Shown: positions 24,972 to 33,638 of the stretch, one piece after another
How positions within the stretch are numbered: the stretch's first letter is position 1
How the letters are laid out: each line of letters opens with the position of its first letter
Source of the DNA: Faecalimonas sp.
GTDB taxonomy: Bacteria > Bacillota > Clostridia > Lachnospirales > Lachnospiraceae
Assembly (NCBI GenBank): GCA_029264305.1
Contig: JARICA010000009.1
Span: 140,971 to 204,970 of the forward strand
Direction of reading: 5' to 3'
DNA length: 64,000 nt
Program-made: the position numbers and the translations under genes
The notes under the pieces: model-generated
Told to the model about the DNA's origin: nothing
The model's database searches: none
The model's input: only the letters and a program-made list of their open reading frames with translations

Positions 24972-26801
24972 ATGGGATTTAATAAAGCACAAATAGACGC
25001 GATTACACATCATAATGGTCCCATGTTAGTTTTGGCTGGTCCTGGATCAGGAAAAACACTTGTTATTACGAAAAGAATAGAATATTTAATTCAGAAACGA
25101 AAAGTAAGACCAGAAGAAATTCTGGTCATTACTTTTACTAAGGCAGCAACAAATGAAATGCGTGAAAGATTTAAAAAATTAATGCAAGGAAGATATTTTC
25201 CTGTTACTTTTGGAACTTTTCATGGTATTTATTATGGTATATTAAAGTGGGCATATAAACTGTCAGCAGATAATATTTTCTCGGAAGAAGAGAAAACTCG
25301 TCTTTTAAAAGAAATATTAGAACATGTAGAGGTGGAAATAGATGATGAAAATGATTTTTTGGAAGGAATTAAAGGAGAAATAAGTTGTATCAAGAATAAT
25401 CAATTAGATATATCTCGATTTCAATCAGCATACTGTAGACCAAATATATTTAGAGAAATTTATTATACATATGAAAGAGAGCGAAATCGAAGAAAAAAAT
25501 TAGATTTTGACGATATGCTTGTTTTGTGTTATGACTTATTTGTAAAAAGGCCAGATATATTAAAAAAGTGGCAAGAGAAATATAGCTATATATTGATTGA
25601 TGAATTTCAAGATATAAATAAAGTGCAATATGATGTGATTCGTATGCTATCTCTTCCGCAAAACAATTTATTTATTGTTGGAGATGACGATCAATCGATT
25701 TATAAATTTAGAGGGGCAAGACCAGAAATTATGCTCGGTTTTGAAAAAGATTACCCCAATGCAAAAAAAGTGTTATTAGATGTAAATTATCGTTGCACAA
25801 AAGCAATTGTAAATGGTGCAAAAAAAATTATTCAAAAGAATAGAAATAGGTATGTGAAGAATCTTATTACTTCAAATGAACAAGGAGCAGATATTCATAT
25901 ACAAGAAGTGAGGAATCTTTTAGAAGAAAGTCAATATGTGTTAAATGAAATTCGCGAAGAAATGAAGAGAGGAGTTCCAGCTACAGAAATAGCAGTACTA
26001 TTTCGTACCAATATGGAACCGCGTATGTTGGCAGAAACATTTATGGAATATAATCTCCCCTTTCAAATGAAAGAACATCTTCCGAATCTATATGAACATT
26101 TTATTGGAAAAAATTTTTGTGCATATTTAAGAATGGCAGTTGGTAAAAAAGAGAGAAAAGATTTTTTGGAGGTAATGAATCGTCCTATTCGATATATCAG
26201 TCGAAGTAGTGTTGAAAAGGCAGAGGTTTCTTTTGAAAGTTTGAGAAAATTTTACTGTGATAAAGAATGGATGTTAGATAGAATAGATCAATTAGATGTA
26301 GATTTACGTATAATGAAAAATATGACACCATATGCTGCTATTCAATATATTCGTAAAAAAATAGGATATGATGATTTTTTGAAAGATTATGCATATACAA
26401 GAAAAATAAAAGTAGAAGATTTATATGAAATTGCTAACGATATTCAAACAAAAGCAAAAGAATATAAAACAATAGAAGACTGGTTTGCTCATATTGAAAA
26501 ATATACAGAAGAACTAAAAAACAGATCAAAACAAACAGAAAAAAATAAGGATGCAGTTACATTTTTAACTATGCATAGTGCAAAAGGGCTTGAGTTTCAT
26601 ACGGTGTTTATTATTGAAGCCAATGAAGATATATGTCCTTATAAAAAGGCTGAAATTGTGGAAGATATGGAAGAGGAGAGACGTATGTTTTATGTTGCTA
26701 TGACGCGAGCAAAGAAAAAATTATATATTTCATATGTTAGGGAACGGAACGGGAAAGCAATGTTGCCATCACGTTTTGTGAATGATTTACTCTTTGAGTG
26801 A
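24972..26801 (+). CDS. UvrD/Rep-family ATP-dependent DNA helicase
   Basis: 609 aa, shorter than PcrA/UvrD (about 720-740), with no C-terminal extension. Superfamily 1A motifs are complete: Q motif FNKAQIDAI, Walker A AGPGSGKT, Ia ITFTKAATNEM, Walker B LIDEFQDINKVQ, III GDDDQSIYKFRGA, IV VLLDVNYRCT, V TMHSAKGLEFHTVFI and VI EERRMFYVAMTRAKKKL. A 3'-5' translocase is expected. It is probably co-transcribed with gltX, an unusual partner. The specific repair role is not evident. Confidence 0.92.
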   Translation: MGFNKAQIDAITHHNGPMLVLAGPGSGKTLVITKRIEYLIQKRKVRPEEILVITFTKAATNEMRERFKKLMQGRYFPVTFGTFHGIYYGILKWAYKLSADNIFSEEEKTRLLKEILEHVEVEIDDENDFLEGIKGEISCIKNNQLDISRFQSAYCRPNIFREIYYTYERERNRRKKLDFDDMLVLCYDLFVKRPDILKKWQEKYSYILIDEFQDINKVQYDVIRMLSLPQNNLFIVGDDDQSIYKFRGARPEIMLGFEKDYPNAKKVLLDVNYRCTKAIVNGAKKIIQKNRNRYVKNLITSNEQGADIHIQEVRNLLEESQYVLNEIREEMKRGVPATEIAVLFRTNMEPRMLAETFMEYNLPFQMKEHLPNLYEHFIGKNFCAYLRMAVGKKERKDFLEVMNRPIRYISRSSVEKAEVSFESLRKFYCDKEWMLDRIDQLDVDLRIMKNMTPYAAIQYIRKKIGYDDFLKDYAYTRKIKVEDLYEIANDIQTKAKEYKTIEDWFAHIEKYTEELKNRSKQTEKNKDAVTFLTMHSAKGLEFHTVFIIEANEDICPYKKAEIVEDMEEERRMFYVAMTRAKKKLYISYVRERNGKAMLPSRFVNDLLFE

Positions 26802-26846
26802 TTTTATTAAGTTTTGAAAATTAAGTTTGTTTTTTGCTAAAAAGAT

Positions 26847-26880
26847 AGGGAGAAGTGTTAAAAATTAATCACTTCTCCCT
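26847..26880. terminator. Bidirectional intrinsic terminator
   Basis: AGGGAGAAGTG, 12-base AT loop, CACTTCTCCCT. A perfect 11-bp stem between converging genes; the T-run is better on the minus strand. Confidence 0.75.
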
Positions 26881-26905
26881 GGCTTTTTAAAACCTCTAAA
26901 AACAA

Positions 26906-27238
26906 TTACTCTTCGTCAGACAATTCTTCGAATTCTTGAGCATCTAACCATTCATCAAATGCATCGGCAGCGATTTCATATTCATCATCATCCTCGATGT
27001 TATCTAATGTAGGTTCTCCATCTACTTCTGCATAACGGTAAAGATATACGTCGCCTTCTTCATTTTCTCCATCTTCATCAATAGGAAGAAGAGCAATGTA
27101 TTCCTTTCCGCCTGCCTCGTAAATTGTTAATACGACACATTCTACTTCTTCGTCGTTGTCTAATGTTAATGTTACAGTTACTTCTTCATCGTGGCAATTA
27201 CAATCATTTTGTCCACAGTTACAATTATGTTCGCTCAT
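26906..27238 (-). CDS. DUF1292 domain-containing acidic protein
   Basis: 110 aa from ATG 27238, preceded on the minus strand by AAAGGAGA. It opens with a Cys/Asn/His-rich tag (HNCNCGQNDCNCHDEE), then the DUF1292 core (VTVTLTLDNDEEVECVVLTI, EYIALLPIDEDGE, VYLYRYAEVDGEP), and ends in a very acidic helix (DEWLDAQEFEELSDEE). DUF1292 (YrzB-like) proteins are widespread in Firmicutes without known function. It is monocistronic and divergent from the sugar-binding lipoprotein gene. Confidence 0.88.
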   Translation of the reverse strand: MSEHNCNCGQNDCNCHDEEVTVTLTLDNDEEVECVVLTIYEAGGKEYIALLPIDEDGENEEGDVYLYRYAEVDGEPTLDNIEDDDEYEIAADAFDEWLDAQEFEELSDEE

Positions 27239-27269
27239 ATTTTTATCTCCTTTATAATTTGATATAATC

Positions 27270-27298
27270 ACTCTAACAGAATGAGCAAAGAATTGCAA
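27270..27298 (-). promoter_or_regulatory. Putative promoter of the DUF1292 gene
   Basis: On the minus strand: TTGCAA, 17 bases, TAGAGT, about 30 bases before the start. Confidence 0.45.
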
Positions 27299-27310
27299 GG
27301 ATAAAAACTA

Positions 27311-27338
27311 TTGACAACACATCAAAAAGAGATAAAAT
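27311..27338 (+). promoter_or_regulatory. Putative sigma-A promoter of the binding-protein operon
   Basis: TTGACA, 16 bases, TAAAAT, ending 47 bases before the lipoprotein ATG. Confidence 0.55.
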
Positions 27339-27385
27339 AAAATAATAGAAATGGAAGAAAACTGTAAAAGAAAGGGATAACAGTT

Positions 27386-28375
27386 ATGAATATAAAAAAA
27401 ATTAAGTTAATTTTATTGGTAGTTATGTGTGTTTTTGCGCTTGCAGGATGTAAGAAAAATGTAGGAGCAGAGGAAGATAACCCAGTTAAGTCGGAAAAAG
27501 AAGAAACGCAAGTTACATATAAGTTTGGTTTTTCGTGTGTGGCCAAAGATAATCCGTATTATATTACATTAGCAAATGCTATCTGGGAAAGTCTTCAGGA
27601 AGGCGGACATACAGTAATAGGAATGAATAAGGATACCCACTTAAGTTCTGCTGAACAGATAGAACAGATTAATGAAATGATACAACAAGGAATAGATGCT
27701 ATTTTTCTTGCACCTGTGGATTGGAAAGAGATTACGCCAGCATTGGAAGCTTTGAAGAAGGCTAATGTAAAGATTATTAATATAGACACAAAAGTGGAAA
27801 AACTAGATTATGTGGATGCTTATATTGGATCTGATAATAAGAATGCAGGAACAGTTTGTGGAAAAGATTTAGTTGAACAATGCAAGAATGGCGGTAAAAT
27901 TGTTATTTTAGAATGTCCTACAATGAATTCGATTAATGAAAGAATTACTGGATTTGAAGAAGCTATAGTAGGGAGTCCTTTTGAGGTTGTAGCAAGAAAA
28001 AATGTTAAAGGTGATTTGACACTTGCGAGAGAAGAAACAAAAAAAATTTTAGAAAAGAACAACGATATTACTGCGATAATGTGTGGAAATGATCCTTCAG
28101 CAATAGGAGCTTATATTGCTGCAAATGAACTTGGAATAAAAGATATTAAGATTTATGGAGTGGATGGTTCACCAGAATTGAAAAAAGAATTAGAAAAGCC
28201 AAACACACTCATTGCCGGAACAGCAGCACAATCACCTATTAATTTAGGCAAAACAGCAGTAAAAGTTGCTTTAAATATGTTGAATGGTGAAGAGTATGAG
28301 GAAGAAACATTTTTGGATACATATTTGATTACGAAAGAAAATATTGAAATGTATGGAACGGATGGTTGGCAATAG
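27386..28375 (+). CDS. Sugar-type ABC substrate-binding lipoprotein (RbsB-like)
   Basis: 329 aa. A lipoprotein signal peptide with lipobox LAGC (acyl Cys at residue 22) is followed by a periplasmic-binding-protein type I fold: YYITLANAIWESLQEGGHTV, IQQGIDAIFLAPVDW, YIGSDNKNAGTVCGKDLVEQ, AIMCGNDPSAIGAYIAANELG and IKIYGVDGSPE. Such proteins bind ribose, galactose, inositol or similar ligands outside the membrane. No permease or ATPase gene is adjacent, so it is an orphan here; the next gene is the degenerate GH13 protein (17-base gap). Ligand unknown. Confidence 0.88.
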   Translation: MNIKKIKLILLVVMCVFALAGCKKNVGAEEDNPVKSEKEETQVTYKFGFSCVAKDNPYYITLANAIWESLQEGGHTVIGMNKDTHLSSAEQIEQINEMIQQGIDAIFLAPVDWKEITPALEALKKANVKIINIDTKVEKLDYVDAYIGSDNKNAGTVCGKDLVEQCKNGGKIVILECPTMNSINERITGFEEAIVGSPFEVVARKNVKGDLTLAREETKKILEKNNDITAIMCGNDPSAIGAYIAANELGIKDIKIYGVDGSPELKKELEKPNTLIAGTAAQSPINLGKTAVKVALNMLNGEEYEEETFLDTYLITKENIEMYGTDGWQ

Positions 28376-28392
28376 AAAAGAGAGGAAAGTAT

Positions 28393-30084
28393 ATGAAACA
28401 ATGTAAAGGGATCCCGTTTCCTTTAGGTGTTACTGTAAAAGAAGATTGTGCTAATTTTTCCACAACAGTACAAAATGCAAAGGAATGTTTCCTTTTATTG
28501 TATAAAAAAGGCGAGATTACTCCTACATTTGAGATTGAGATGCAGGAAAATCGTGCTTTTGGAGAGATTAGAAGCATTATAATAAAAGGTATGGATTGGG
28601 CTCAGTGGGAATACAATTATAAAATAGATGGAAATATTGTGACGGATATATATGCAAAAGCGATTACAGGAAAAGAAGAGTGGTTAGGAGAAACTTCGAC
28701 TTTAGTAAAAGGGAAAATTCTAATGGATTCATATGATTGGGAGAGGGATGAGCCTCTCCTTATTCCTGAAAACGAGGTGGTTGCATATAGCCTTCATGTA
28801 AGAGGGTTTACAAAACATAAATCATCGAAAGTTAAACATGGTGGAACGTTTTTGGGCGTGAAGGAGAAACTTTCATATTTAAAAAAAATGGGCATCAATC
28901 AGATACATTGTATGCCAATATATGAATTTGAAGAAAAAGGTAGATATACGAATTATTGGGGCTATGGTCCGGCATTTTATTTTGCTCCAAAATCTTCGTA
29001 TGCAGCTACGAAAGATGCTGTATGCGAATTGAAAGATTTAGTAAAAGCATGTCATAAAAATGGTATAGAGATGATACTTGATTTACCGTTTACCCCAAGC
29101 GTACCTAAGCAAATGATGATAGATTGTATTCGGTATTATAAAATAGAATATCATATAGATGGATTTATCGTAAATCCGTTTCATGCACCTTTTAAAGAAT
29201 TACAAGAAGATCCACTATTAAAAAATACGAAAATATTAAAAAAACAAGATGATTTTCAAAATACTATGCGTCGATTTTTAAAAGGTGATGAGGGGATGAT
29301 TAAAAGTGTGATGTGGTGGACAAGACATATCTCTAAAGAAGAAGGCATTTTTAATTATATTACTACACACACAGGATTTACGCTTGCAGATTTAGTTTCT
29401 TATGATGGAAAACATAATGAAAAAAATGGTGAAAAAAATCAAGATGGACCAGATTATAATTATAGTTGGAATTGTGGAGCAGAAGGACCAAGCAGAAAGA
29501 AAACAGTTATCGCATTGAGAAAAAAGCAGATTAGAAATGCTTTTCTTTTATTGCTTACTTCTCAAGGTATGCCTTGTATTTTGGCAGGAGATGAATTTCG
29601 AAATTCACAGAATGGTAATAATAACGTATATTGTCAAGATAATGAGATTGGTTGGATAAATTGGGGGAATTCAGAAAAGGATCGAGAATTATTGTGTTTT
29701 GTGCGAGAATTGATTTGTTTTAGAAAAGAACACAAAGTATTGCATTTACCAGTAGAATTGCAGGGAATAGATAGCGTTTCGTGTGGAATCCCAGATGTAT
29801 CTTATCATGGAGAAGCTGCGTGGCAAATTCCTTCTCAAATTTCTAGTAGACAGTTAGGAATTTATTATTGTGGAGAGGGAATGGGTGAAAATAGTTGTTT
29901 CATAGCTTATAATATGCATTGGTTGAAACATTCATTTGCTTTACCAGCACTGAAAAATGGGAAAAAGTGGTATCGGGCTGTTTCGACAGATATGGGAGTG
30001 TTGGAAAGCATGGAATTATTAGATGATCAAAGAAAAGTCATGATAGGAGATAGAACAATAGAGATATTTGTAGGGAAGGTATAA
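28393..30084 (+). CDS. GH13 (isoamylase/GlgX-like) protein lacking catalytic residues
   Basis: 563 aa from ATG 28393. It has an N-terminal CBM48-like domain (about 1-100), then a GH13 barrel closest to debranching enzymes: GINQIHCMPIYEFEEK, NYWGYGPAFYFAPKSSYA, KHNEKNGEKNQDGPDYNYSW, ILAGDEFRNSQNGNNNVYCQ and IGWINW. The catalytic regions are altered. Region I reads DLPFTPS instead of DVVYNHT. Region II reads DGFIVNPF (256-263), so the nucleophile Asp is Asn261. The region III glutamate motif is absent. Region IV reads THTGF (325-329) instead of HDGF. It probably binds alpha-glucan without cleaving it. Confidence 0.85.
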   Translation: MKQCKGIPFPLGVTVKEDCANFSTTVQNAKECFLLLYKKGEITPTFEIEMQENRAFGEIRSIIIKGMDWAQWEYNYKIDGNIVTDIYAKAITGKEEWLGETSTLVKGKILMDSYDWERDEPLLIPENEVVAYSLHVRGFTKHKSSKVKHGGTFLGVKEKLSYLKKMGINQIHCMPIYEFEEKGRYTNYWGYGPAFYFAPKSSYAATKDAVCELKDLVKACHKNGIEMILDLPFTPSVPKQMMIDCIRYYKIEYHIDGFIVNPFHAPFKELQEDPLLKNTKILKKQDDFQNTMRRFLKGDEGMIKSVMWWTRHISKEEGIFNYITTHTGFTLADLVSYDGKHNEKNGEKNQDGPDYNYSWNCGAEGPSRKKTVIALRKKQIRNAFLLLLTSQGMPCILAGDEFRNSQNGNNNVYCQDNEIGWINWGNSEKDRELLCFVRELICFRKEHKVLHLPVELQGIDSVSCGIPDVSYHGEAAWQIPSQISSRQLGIYYCGEGMGENSCFIAYNMHWLKHSFALPALKNGKKWYRAVSTDMGVLESMELLDDQRKVMIGDRTIEIFVGKV

Positions 30085-30087
30085 TAG

Positions 30088-30732
30088 ATGAAGATTGGAT
30101 TAAATTCATTTCAACTAAAAATAATTGCAGTTATTACCATGATAATTGATCATGTGGGATTGTTTTTCTTCCCGCAATATACAATTTTTAGAATTATTGG
30201 GAGAATTTCATTTCCTATATTTGCTTTTTTGGTTGTGGAAGGCTTTTACCATACAAGTAATATTTTGAAGTATATGCTTCGATTAGGTGTATTTGCAATT
30301 TTTTCTGAAATTCCCTTTGATTTGTTGACGACAGGAAGAGTTTTAGATTTACGTCATCAGAATGTATTCTTTACTTTGCTTATAGGAGTGATTCTCTTAT
30401 ATTTTTATGAGAAACAGTATTCTAAATTTTCTAAAGTTAGTACAGTTTTTCTTATTATGCTTGCGGGAGATATCTTTAGAACAGATTATGGCGCGTGGGG
30501 CGTTTTGATGATTTTTTGCTTTTTTATTTTTAGAGAACGGTTGTTAGAAAAAATTGTTAGTATTTTAGTGATTAATGTATTTGTATTTGGAAATATTCAA
30601 ATGTTTGGTGCATTAGCACTTTTGCCGATTTGCTTATATAATGGTAAAAAAGGAAAAGGGTATAAATATTTCTTTTATTTTATATATCCAGTGCATTTAT
30701 GGATTATATGGGCGATAAAAATAATAATATAG
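30088..30732 (+). CDS. TraX family membrane protein
   Basis: 214 aa with six or seven hydrophobic helices and the TraX pattern: LKIIAVITMIIDHVGLFF, RIIGRISFPIFAFLVVEGFYH, RLGVFAIFSEIPFDL and QNVFFTLLIGV. In F plasmid TraX acetylates pilin; chromosomal Firmicute homologues are not tied to conjugation, and no conjugation gene is present here. It starts 3 bases after the preceding stop, hence the same operon. Role unknown. Confidence 0.85.
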   Translation: MKIGLNSFQLKIIAVITMIIDHVGLFFFPQYTIFRIIGRISFPIFAFLVVEGFYHTSNILKYMLRLGVFAIFSEIPFDLLTTGRVLDLRHQNVFFTLLIGVILLYFYEKQYSKFSKVSTVFLIMLAGDIFRTDYGAWGVLMIFCFFIFRERLLEKIVSILVINVFVFGNIQMFGALALLPICLYNGKKGKGYKYFFYFIYPVHLWIIWAIKIII

Positions 30733-30745
30733 GAGCGAAGACGGA

Positions 30746-31288
30746 ATGAAAGCATGGAAACATTTTTGTACAATTACACACCATAAAGTTTTAGTTATGA
30801 AGTACTGTTTTCAAGTGGGATTGTATAGACAAGGATTGTTGCATGATTTATCCAAATACAGTTTTTCGGAATTTTGGGTAGGCTGTAAGTATTATCAAGG
30901 AACGAGAAGCCCAAATAATGCAGAACGAGAAGCAATTGGATATTCAAGTGCATGGTTACATCACAAAGGAAGAAACAAACACCATTACGAATATTGGATT
31001 GACTATGGTATTGGAAAAGAAAAAGGATTGGTAGGAATGCCTATGCCTAAAAAATATGTTGTAGAAATGTTTATGGATAGAATAGCAGCATCAAAAACAT
31101 ATATGAGAGAAAAATATACGGATAGAAAACCACTGGAATATTATGAACAAGGGGCAAAATATGTGAGAAAAATGTTGCATAAAGACACGCAGGAATTACT
31201 CGAAACTCTTCTGAATATGCTAGCGGAACAGGGAGAAAAAATTACATTTGACTATATTCGAAAAGAAGTATTAAATAAAAAAGAGTAA
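30746..31288 (+). CDS. DUF5662 family protein
   Basis: 180 aa, no membrane segment. It is rich in His/Asp metal-ligand-like positions: FCTITHHKVLVMKYC, GLLHDLSKYSFSEFW, HHKGRNKHHYEYWIDYG and PMPKKYVVEMFMDRIAASK. The HD...H pattern resembles HD-domain metal sites, although some entries in this family are named catalase without support. Last gene of the run starting at 27386. Function unknown. Confidence 0.8.
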   Translation: MKAWKHFCTITHHKVLVMKYCFQVGLYRQGLLHDLSKYSFSEFWVGCKYYQGTRSPNNAEREAIGYSSAWLHHKGRNKHHYEYWIDYGIGKEKGLVGMPMPKKYVVEMFMDRIAASKTYMREKYTDRKPLEYYEQGAKYVRKMLHKDTQELLETLLNMLAEQGEKITFDYIRKEVLNKKE

Positions 31289-31336
31289 ACAATTAATGAT
31301 GAGGGAACCCCTCATATGATAATTTTGCTTACTCTT
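31281..31336. terminator. Dyad between DUF5662 and luxS genes
   Basis: Outer AAGAGTAA/TTACTCTT (8 bp) encloses ATGAGGG-AAC-CCCTCAT (7 bp). It lies between converging genes. T-runs are poor, so efficiency is uncertain. Confidence 0.55.
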
Positions 31337-31342
31337 CTTTAC

Positions 31343-31822
31343 TTAATTTGGATAAATAAGTTGTTCGGATTTAGGATTTGTCAATACATTATCTAAGTAT
31401 CTTTTTGCCAAGTAATTTGCCATTGGCAGATTCATATCTAAATAGTTACCACAATCTTTTGCACTTGCACCAGGTACTTCTCCAGTAAAATTCTCAATAA
31501 ATTGAAACAGTTCTCTTAGAAGAGGGAGAATGTCAGAAGAATGATAATCTCCGGCGAGGAGAAGGTAAAATCCTGTTCGACACCCCATAGGACCAAAGTA
31601 AATTACTTTTTCACCAAATATTTCATGATTTCTTAAAAATGTTGCTGCAAGATGCTCGATTGTATGGATTTCTGCAGTATTCATTACAGGTTCATCGTTT
31701 GGGCTTGTTAATCTTAAATCGAATGTAGTAATGATTTCTGTGCCTACAGTATCTTTTCGAGACACATAAACTCCAGGTTTTAATTTTAAATGATCAATTG
31801 TAAAACTTGTGATTTTTTCCAT
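31343..31822 (-). CDS. luxS: S-ribosylhomocysteine lyase
   Basis: 159 aa from ATG 31822, preceded by GGAGG; the track's 33 extra residues read through the promoter. LuxS splits S-ribosylhomocysteine into homocysteine and DPD, the precursor of AI-2. Metal ligands are visible: HTIEH (His53, His57) and the cysteine region GPMGCRTGFYL, with AKDCGNY completing the site. It stands alone, with no pfs/mtn or metE neighbour. Confidence 0.97.
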   Translation of the reverse strand: MEKITSFTIDHLKLKPGVYVSRKDTVGTEIITTFDLRLTSPNDEPVMNTAEIHTIEHLAATFLRNHEIFGEKVIYFGPMGCRTGFYLLLAGDYHSSDILPLLRELFQFIENFTGEVPGASAKDCGNYLDMNLPMANYLAKRYLDNVLTNPKSEQLIYPN

Positions 31823-31844
31823 TTTTTTTCCTCCAATCAGTTTT

Positions 31845-31873
31845 ATTATAGCGATTAAAAAAATAAAATGCAA
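31845..31873 (-). promoter_or_regulatory. Putative sigma-A promoter of luxS
   Basis: On the minus strand: TTGCAT, 17 bases, TATAAT, ending 22 bases before the luxS start codon. Confidence 0.7.
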
Positions 31874-31944
31874 TCTTTCTATAAAATATGATATAATGGA
31901 TTTATTCAATGCGATTTTCACATGGACAGTTTGGAGGGAGAAAA

Positions 31945-32577
31945 ATGAAATTGTACATTATGAGGCATGGCGAAACGGACTGGAATAAAGAAAAACGTTT
32001 GCAGGGACAATCGGATATTGACCTGAATGAATTCGGAAGAAAATTAGCTTATAAAACGAAAGAAGGATTGAAAGAGGTTCCTTTTGATTTGGTTATTACA
32101 AGTCCGTTGAAAAGAGCAAGAGAAACTGCTTTAATTGTGAAAGGAGATAGAGAGATTCCGATCATTGAAGATGCAAGAATTGAAGAAATGTGTTTTGGAG
32201 AATATGAGGGGCTTTATTGTAAAGGAGAAAAGTTTAATATTCCAGATGAGGAATTCAAGAATTTTTTTGATGCACCTGAGCGCTATAGAGCAACAAGAGG
32301 GGGAGAAAATTTCAGTGAATTTAATGAAAGAATAGAGCATTTTCTTGATGATGTACTCAATAATAAAGATTATCAGAATGATACGATTTTAGTGTCTGTA
32401 CATGGAGCGGTATTATGTGCGATTTTAAGAATAATAAAGAAGAATCCAATGCGATTGTTTTGGGGAAATGGTGTTCATAAAAATTGTGCAATAACAATTA
32501 TTCATGTGGAAAATGGAATTCCGACAATTGAAAAAGAAAATATAGTTTATTATGAAGATGAAGTGGCAGAATGGTAA
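31945..32577 (+). CDS. Histidine phosphatase family protein
   Basis: 210 aa from ATG 31945 with GGAGGGAG upstream; the track adds 12 residues. The catalytic loop MRHGETDWNKEKRLQGQSDI contains the phosphorylated His. It also has the second arginine region ITSPLKRARETA, the acid EEMCFGEYEG and the distal HGAVL histidine. A cofactor-independent phosphatase such as an alpha-ribazole or sugar-phosphate phosphatase is more likely than a glycolytic mutase. It precedes trpS by 19 bases. Substrate unresolved. Confidence 0.9.
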   Translation: MKLYIMRHGETDWNKEKRLQGQSDIDLNEFGRKLAYKTKEGLKEVPFDLVITSPLKRARETALIVKGDREIPIIEDARIEEMCFGEYEGLYCKGEKFNIPDEEFKNFFDAPERYRATRGGENFSEFNERIEHFLDDVLNNKDYQNDTILVSVHGAVLCAILRIIKKNPMRLFWGNGVHKNCAITIIHVENGIPTIEKENIVYYEDEVAEW

Positions 32578-32596
32578 TAAAAAGGAGGAGAACAAA

Positions 32597-33601
32597 ATGA
32601 TTAATGATAAAAAGGTATTATTCAGTGGAATGCAGGCGACAGGAAATCTTACATTAGGTAATTATCTTGGAGCGTTAAAAAACTGGATTACATTAAGTGA
32701 TGAATATGAATGTTTTTATAGTGTTGTAGATATGCATTCTATTACGGTAAGACAAGATCCACAAATACTTCGCAAAAGAGCAAGAGCATTGTTGACTTTA
32801 TATATTGCGGCAGGGCTTGATCCAGAGAAAAATTGTATTTATTATCAGTCACATGTGTCTGGGCATGCAGAATTATCATGGATTTTAAATTGCTATACTT
32901 ATATGGGAGAATTAAACCGAATGACGCAGTTTAAGGATAAATCAGCCAAACATGCAGACAATATTAATGCAGGGCTTTTTACATATCCAGTTTTAATGGC
33001 TTCGGATATTTTGTTGTTTCAAGCGGACGTAGTGCCAGTGGGAATTGATCAGATGCAACATTTGGAATTGACACGAGATATTGCACAGAGATTTAATTCA
33101 ATTTATGGAGATGTTTTTACTGTTCCAGAAGCATATATAGGTAAAGTTGGAGCTAAAATTATGAGTTTACAAGATCCAACAAAGAAAATGTCAAAGTCCG
33201 ATGAAAATCCAAATGGAAGTATTTATTTAATGGATGATCCGGATACAATTATGCGAAAATGTAAGCGTGCTGTAACGGATTCAGAAGCACAAATTCTTTA
33301 TCGTGATGAACAACCAGGAGTGAAAAATCTAATTGATATTTATTGTGCTTGTACAAACAAAACGGCAAATGAGGTTGTACGGGAATTTGATGGAAAAGGA
33401 TACGGAGATTTTAAAACAGCAGTAGGAGAAGTAGTAGTTTCTGTTTTAAAACCACTACAAGATGAAGTGGCAAGACTTGAAAAGGATAAAGTTTATATTG
33501 ATAGTATTATTAAAAATAATGCAGAAAAAGCCAATTACTATGCAACAAAAACCTTGCGTAAAGTACAACGTAAGGTAGGCTTTCCTGATAGAATAAGATA
33601 A
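32597..33601 (+). CDS. trpS: Tryptophanyl-tRNA synthetase
   Basis: 334 aa from ATG 32597, preceded by AAAGGAGG; the track start lies inside the upstream gene. Class Ic motifs: SGMQATGNLTLGNYLGA (HIGH equivalent) and KKMSKSDENPNGSI (KMSKS). Substrate-pocket segments include YSVVDMHSIT and PVGIDQMQHLELTRDIA. No T-box leader is present; it is co-transcribed with the phosphatase gene. Confidence 0.97.
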   Translation: MINDKKVLFSGMQATGNLTLGNYLGALKNWITLSDEYECFYSVVDMHSITVRQDPQILRKRARALLTLYIAAGLDPEKNCIYYQSHVSGHAELSWILNCYTYMGELNRMTQFKDKSAKHADNINAGLFTYPVLMASDILLFQADVVPVGIDQMQHLELTRDIAQRFNSIYGDVFTVPEAYIGKVGAKIMSLQDPTKKMSKSDENPNGSIYLMDDPDTIMRKCKRAVTDSEAQILYRDEQPGVKNLIDIYCACTNKTANEVVREFDGKGYGDFKTAVGEVVVSVLKPLQDEVARLEKDKVYIDSIIKNNAEKANYYATKTLRKVQRKVGFPDRIR

Positions 33602-33606
33602 ATGTA

Positions 33607-33638
33607 AAAATGACATTTCAGTTGAAATGTCATTTTTT
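33607..33638. terminator. Bidirectional intrinsic terminator
   Basis: AAAATGACATTTCA, GT, TGAAATGTCATTTT. A perfect 14-bp stem followed by T. The stop codon of the minus-strand PIG-L gene lies inside it. Confidence 0.85.

Noticed and set aside
30088-30732. TraX homologue as evidence of a conjugative element
   Set aside because: No relaxase, coupling protein, integrase or attachment repeats nearby; chromosomal TraX-like proteins are common in Firmicutes.
32578-32596. T-box leader for trpS
   Set aside because: Only 19 bases separate it from the preceding gene, filled by the ribosome site.
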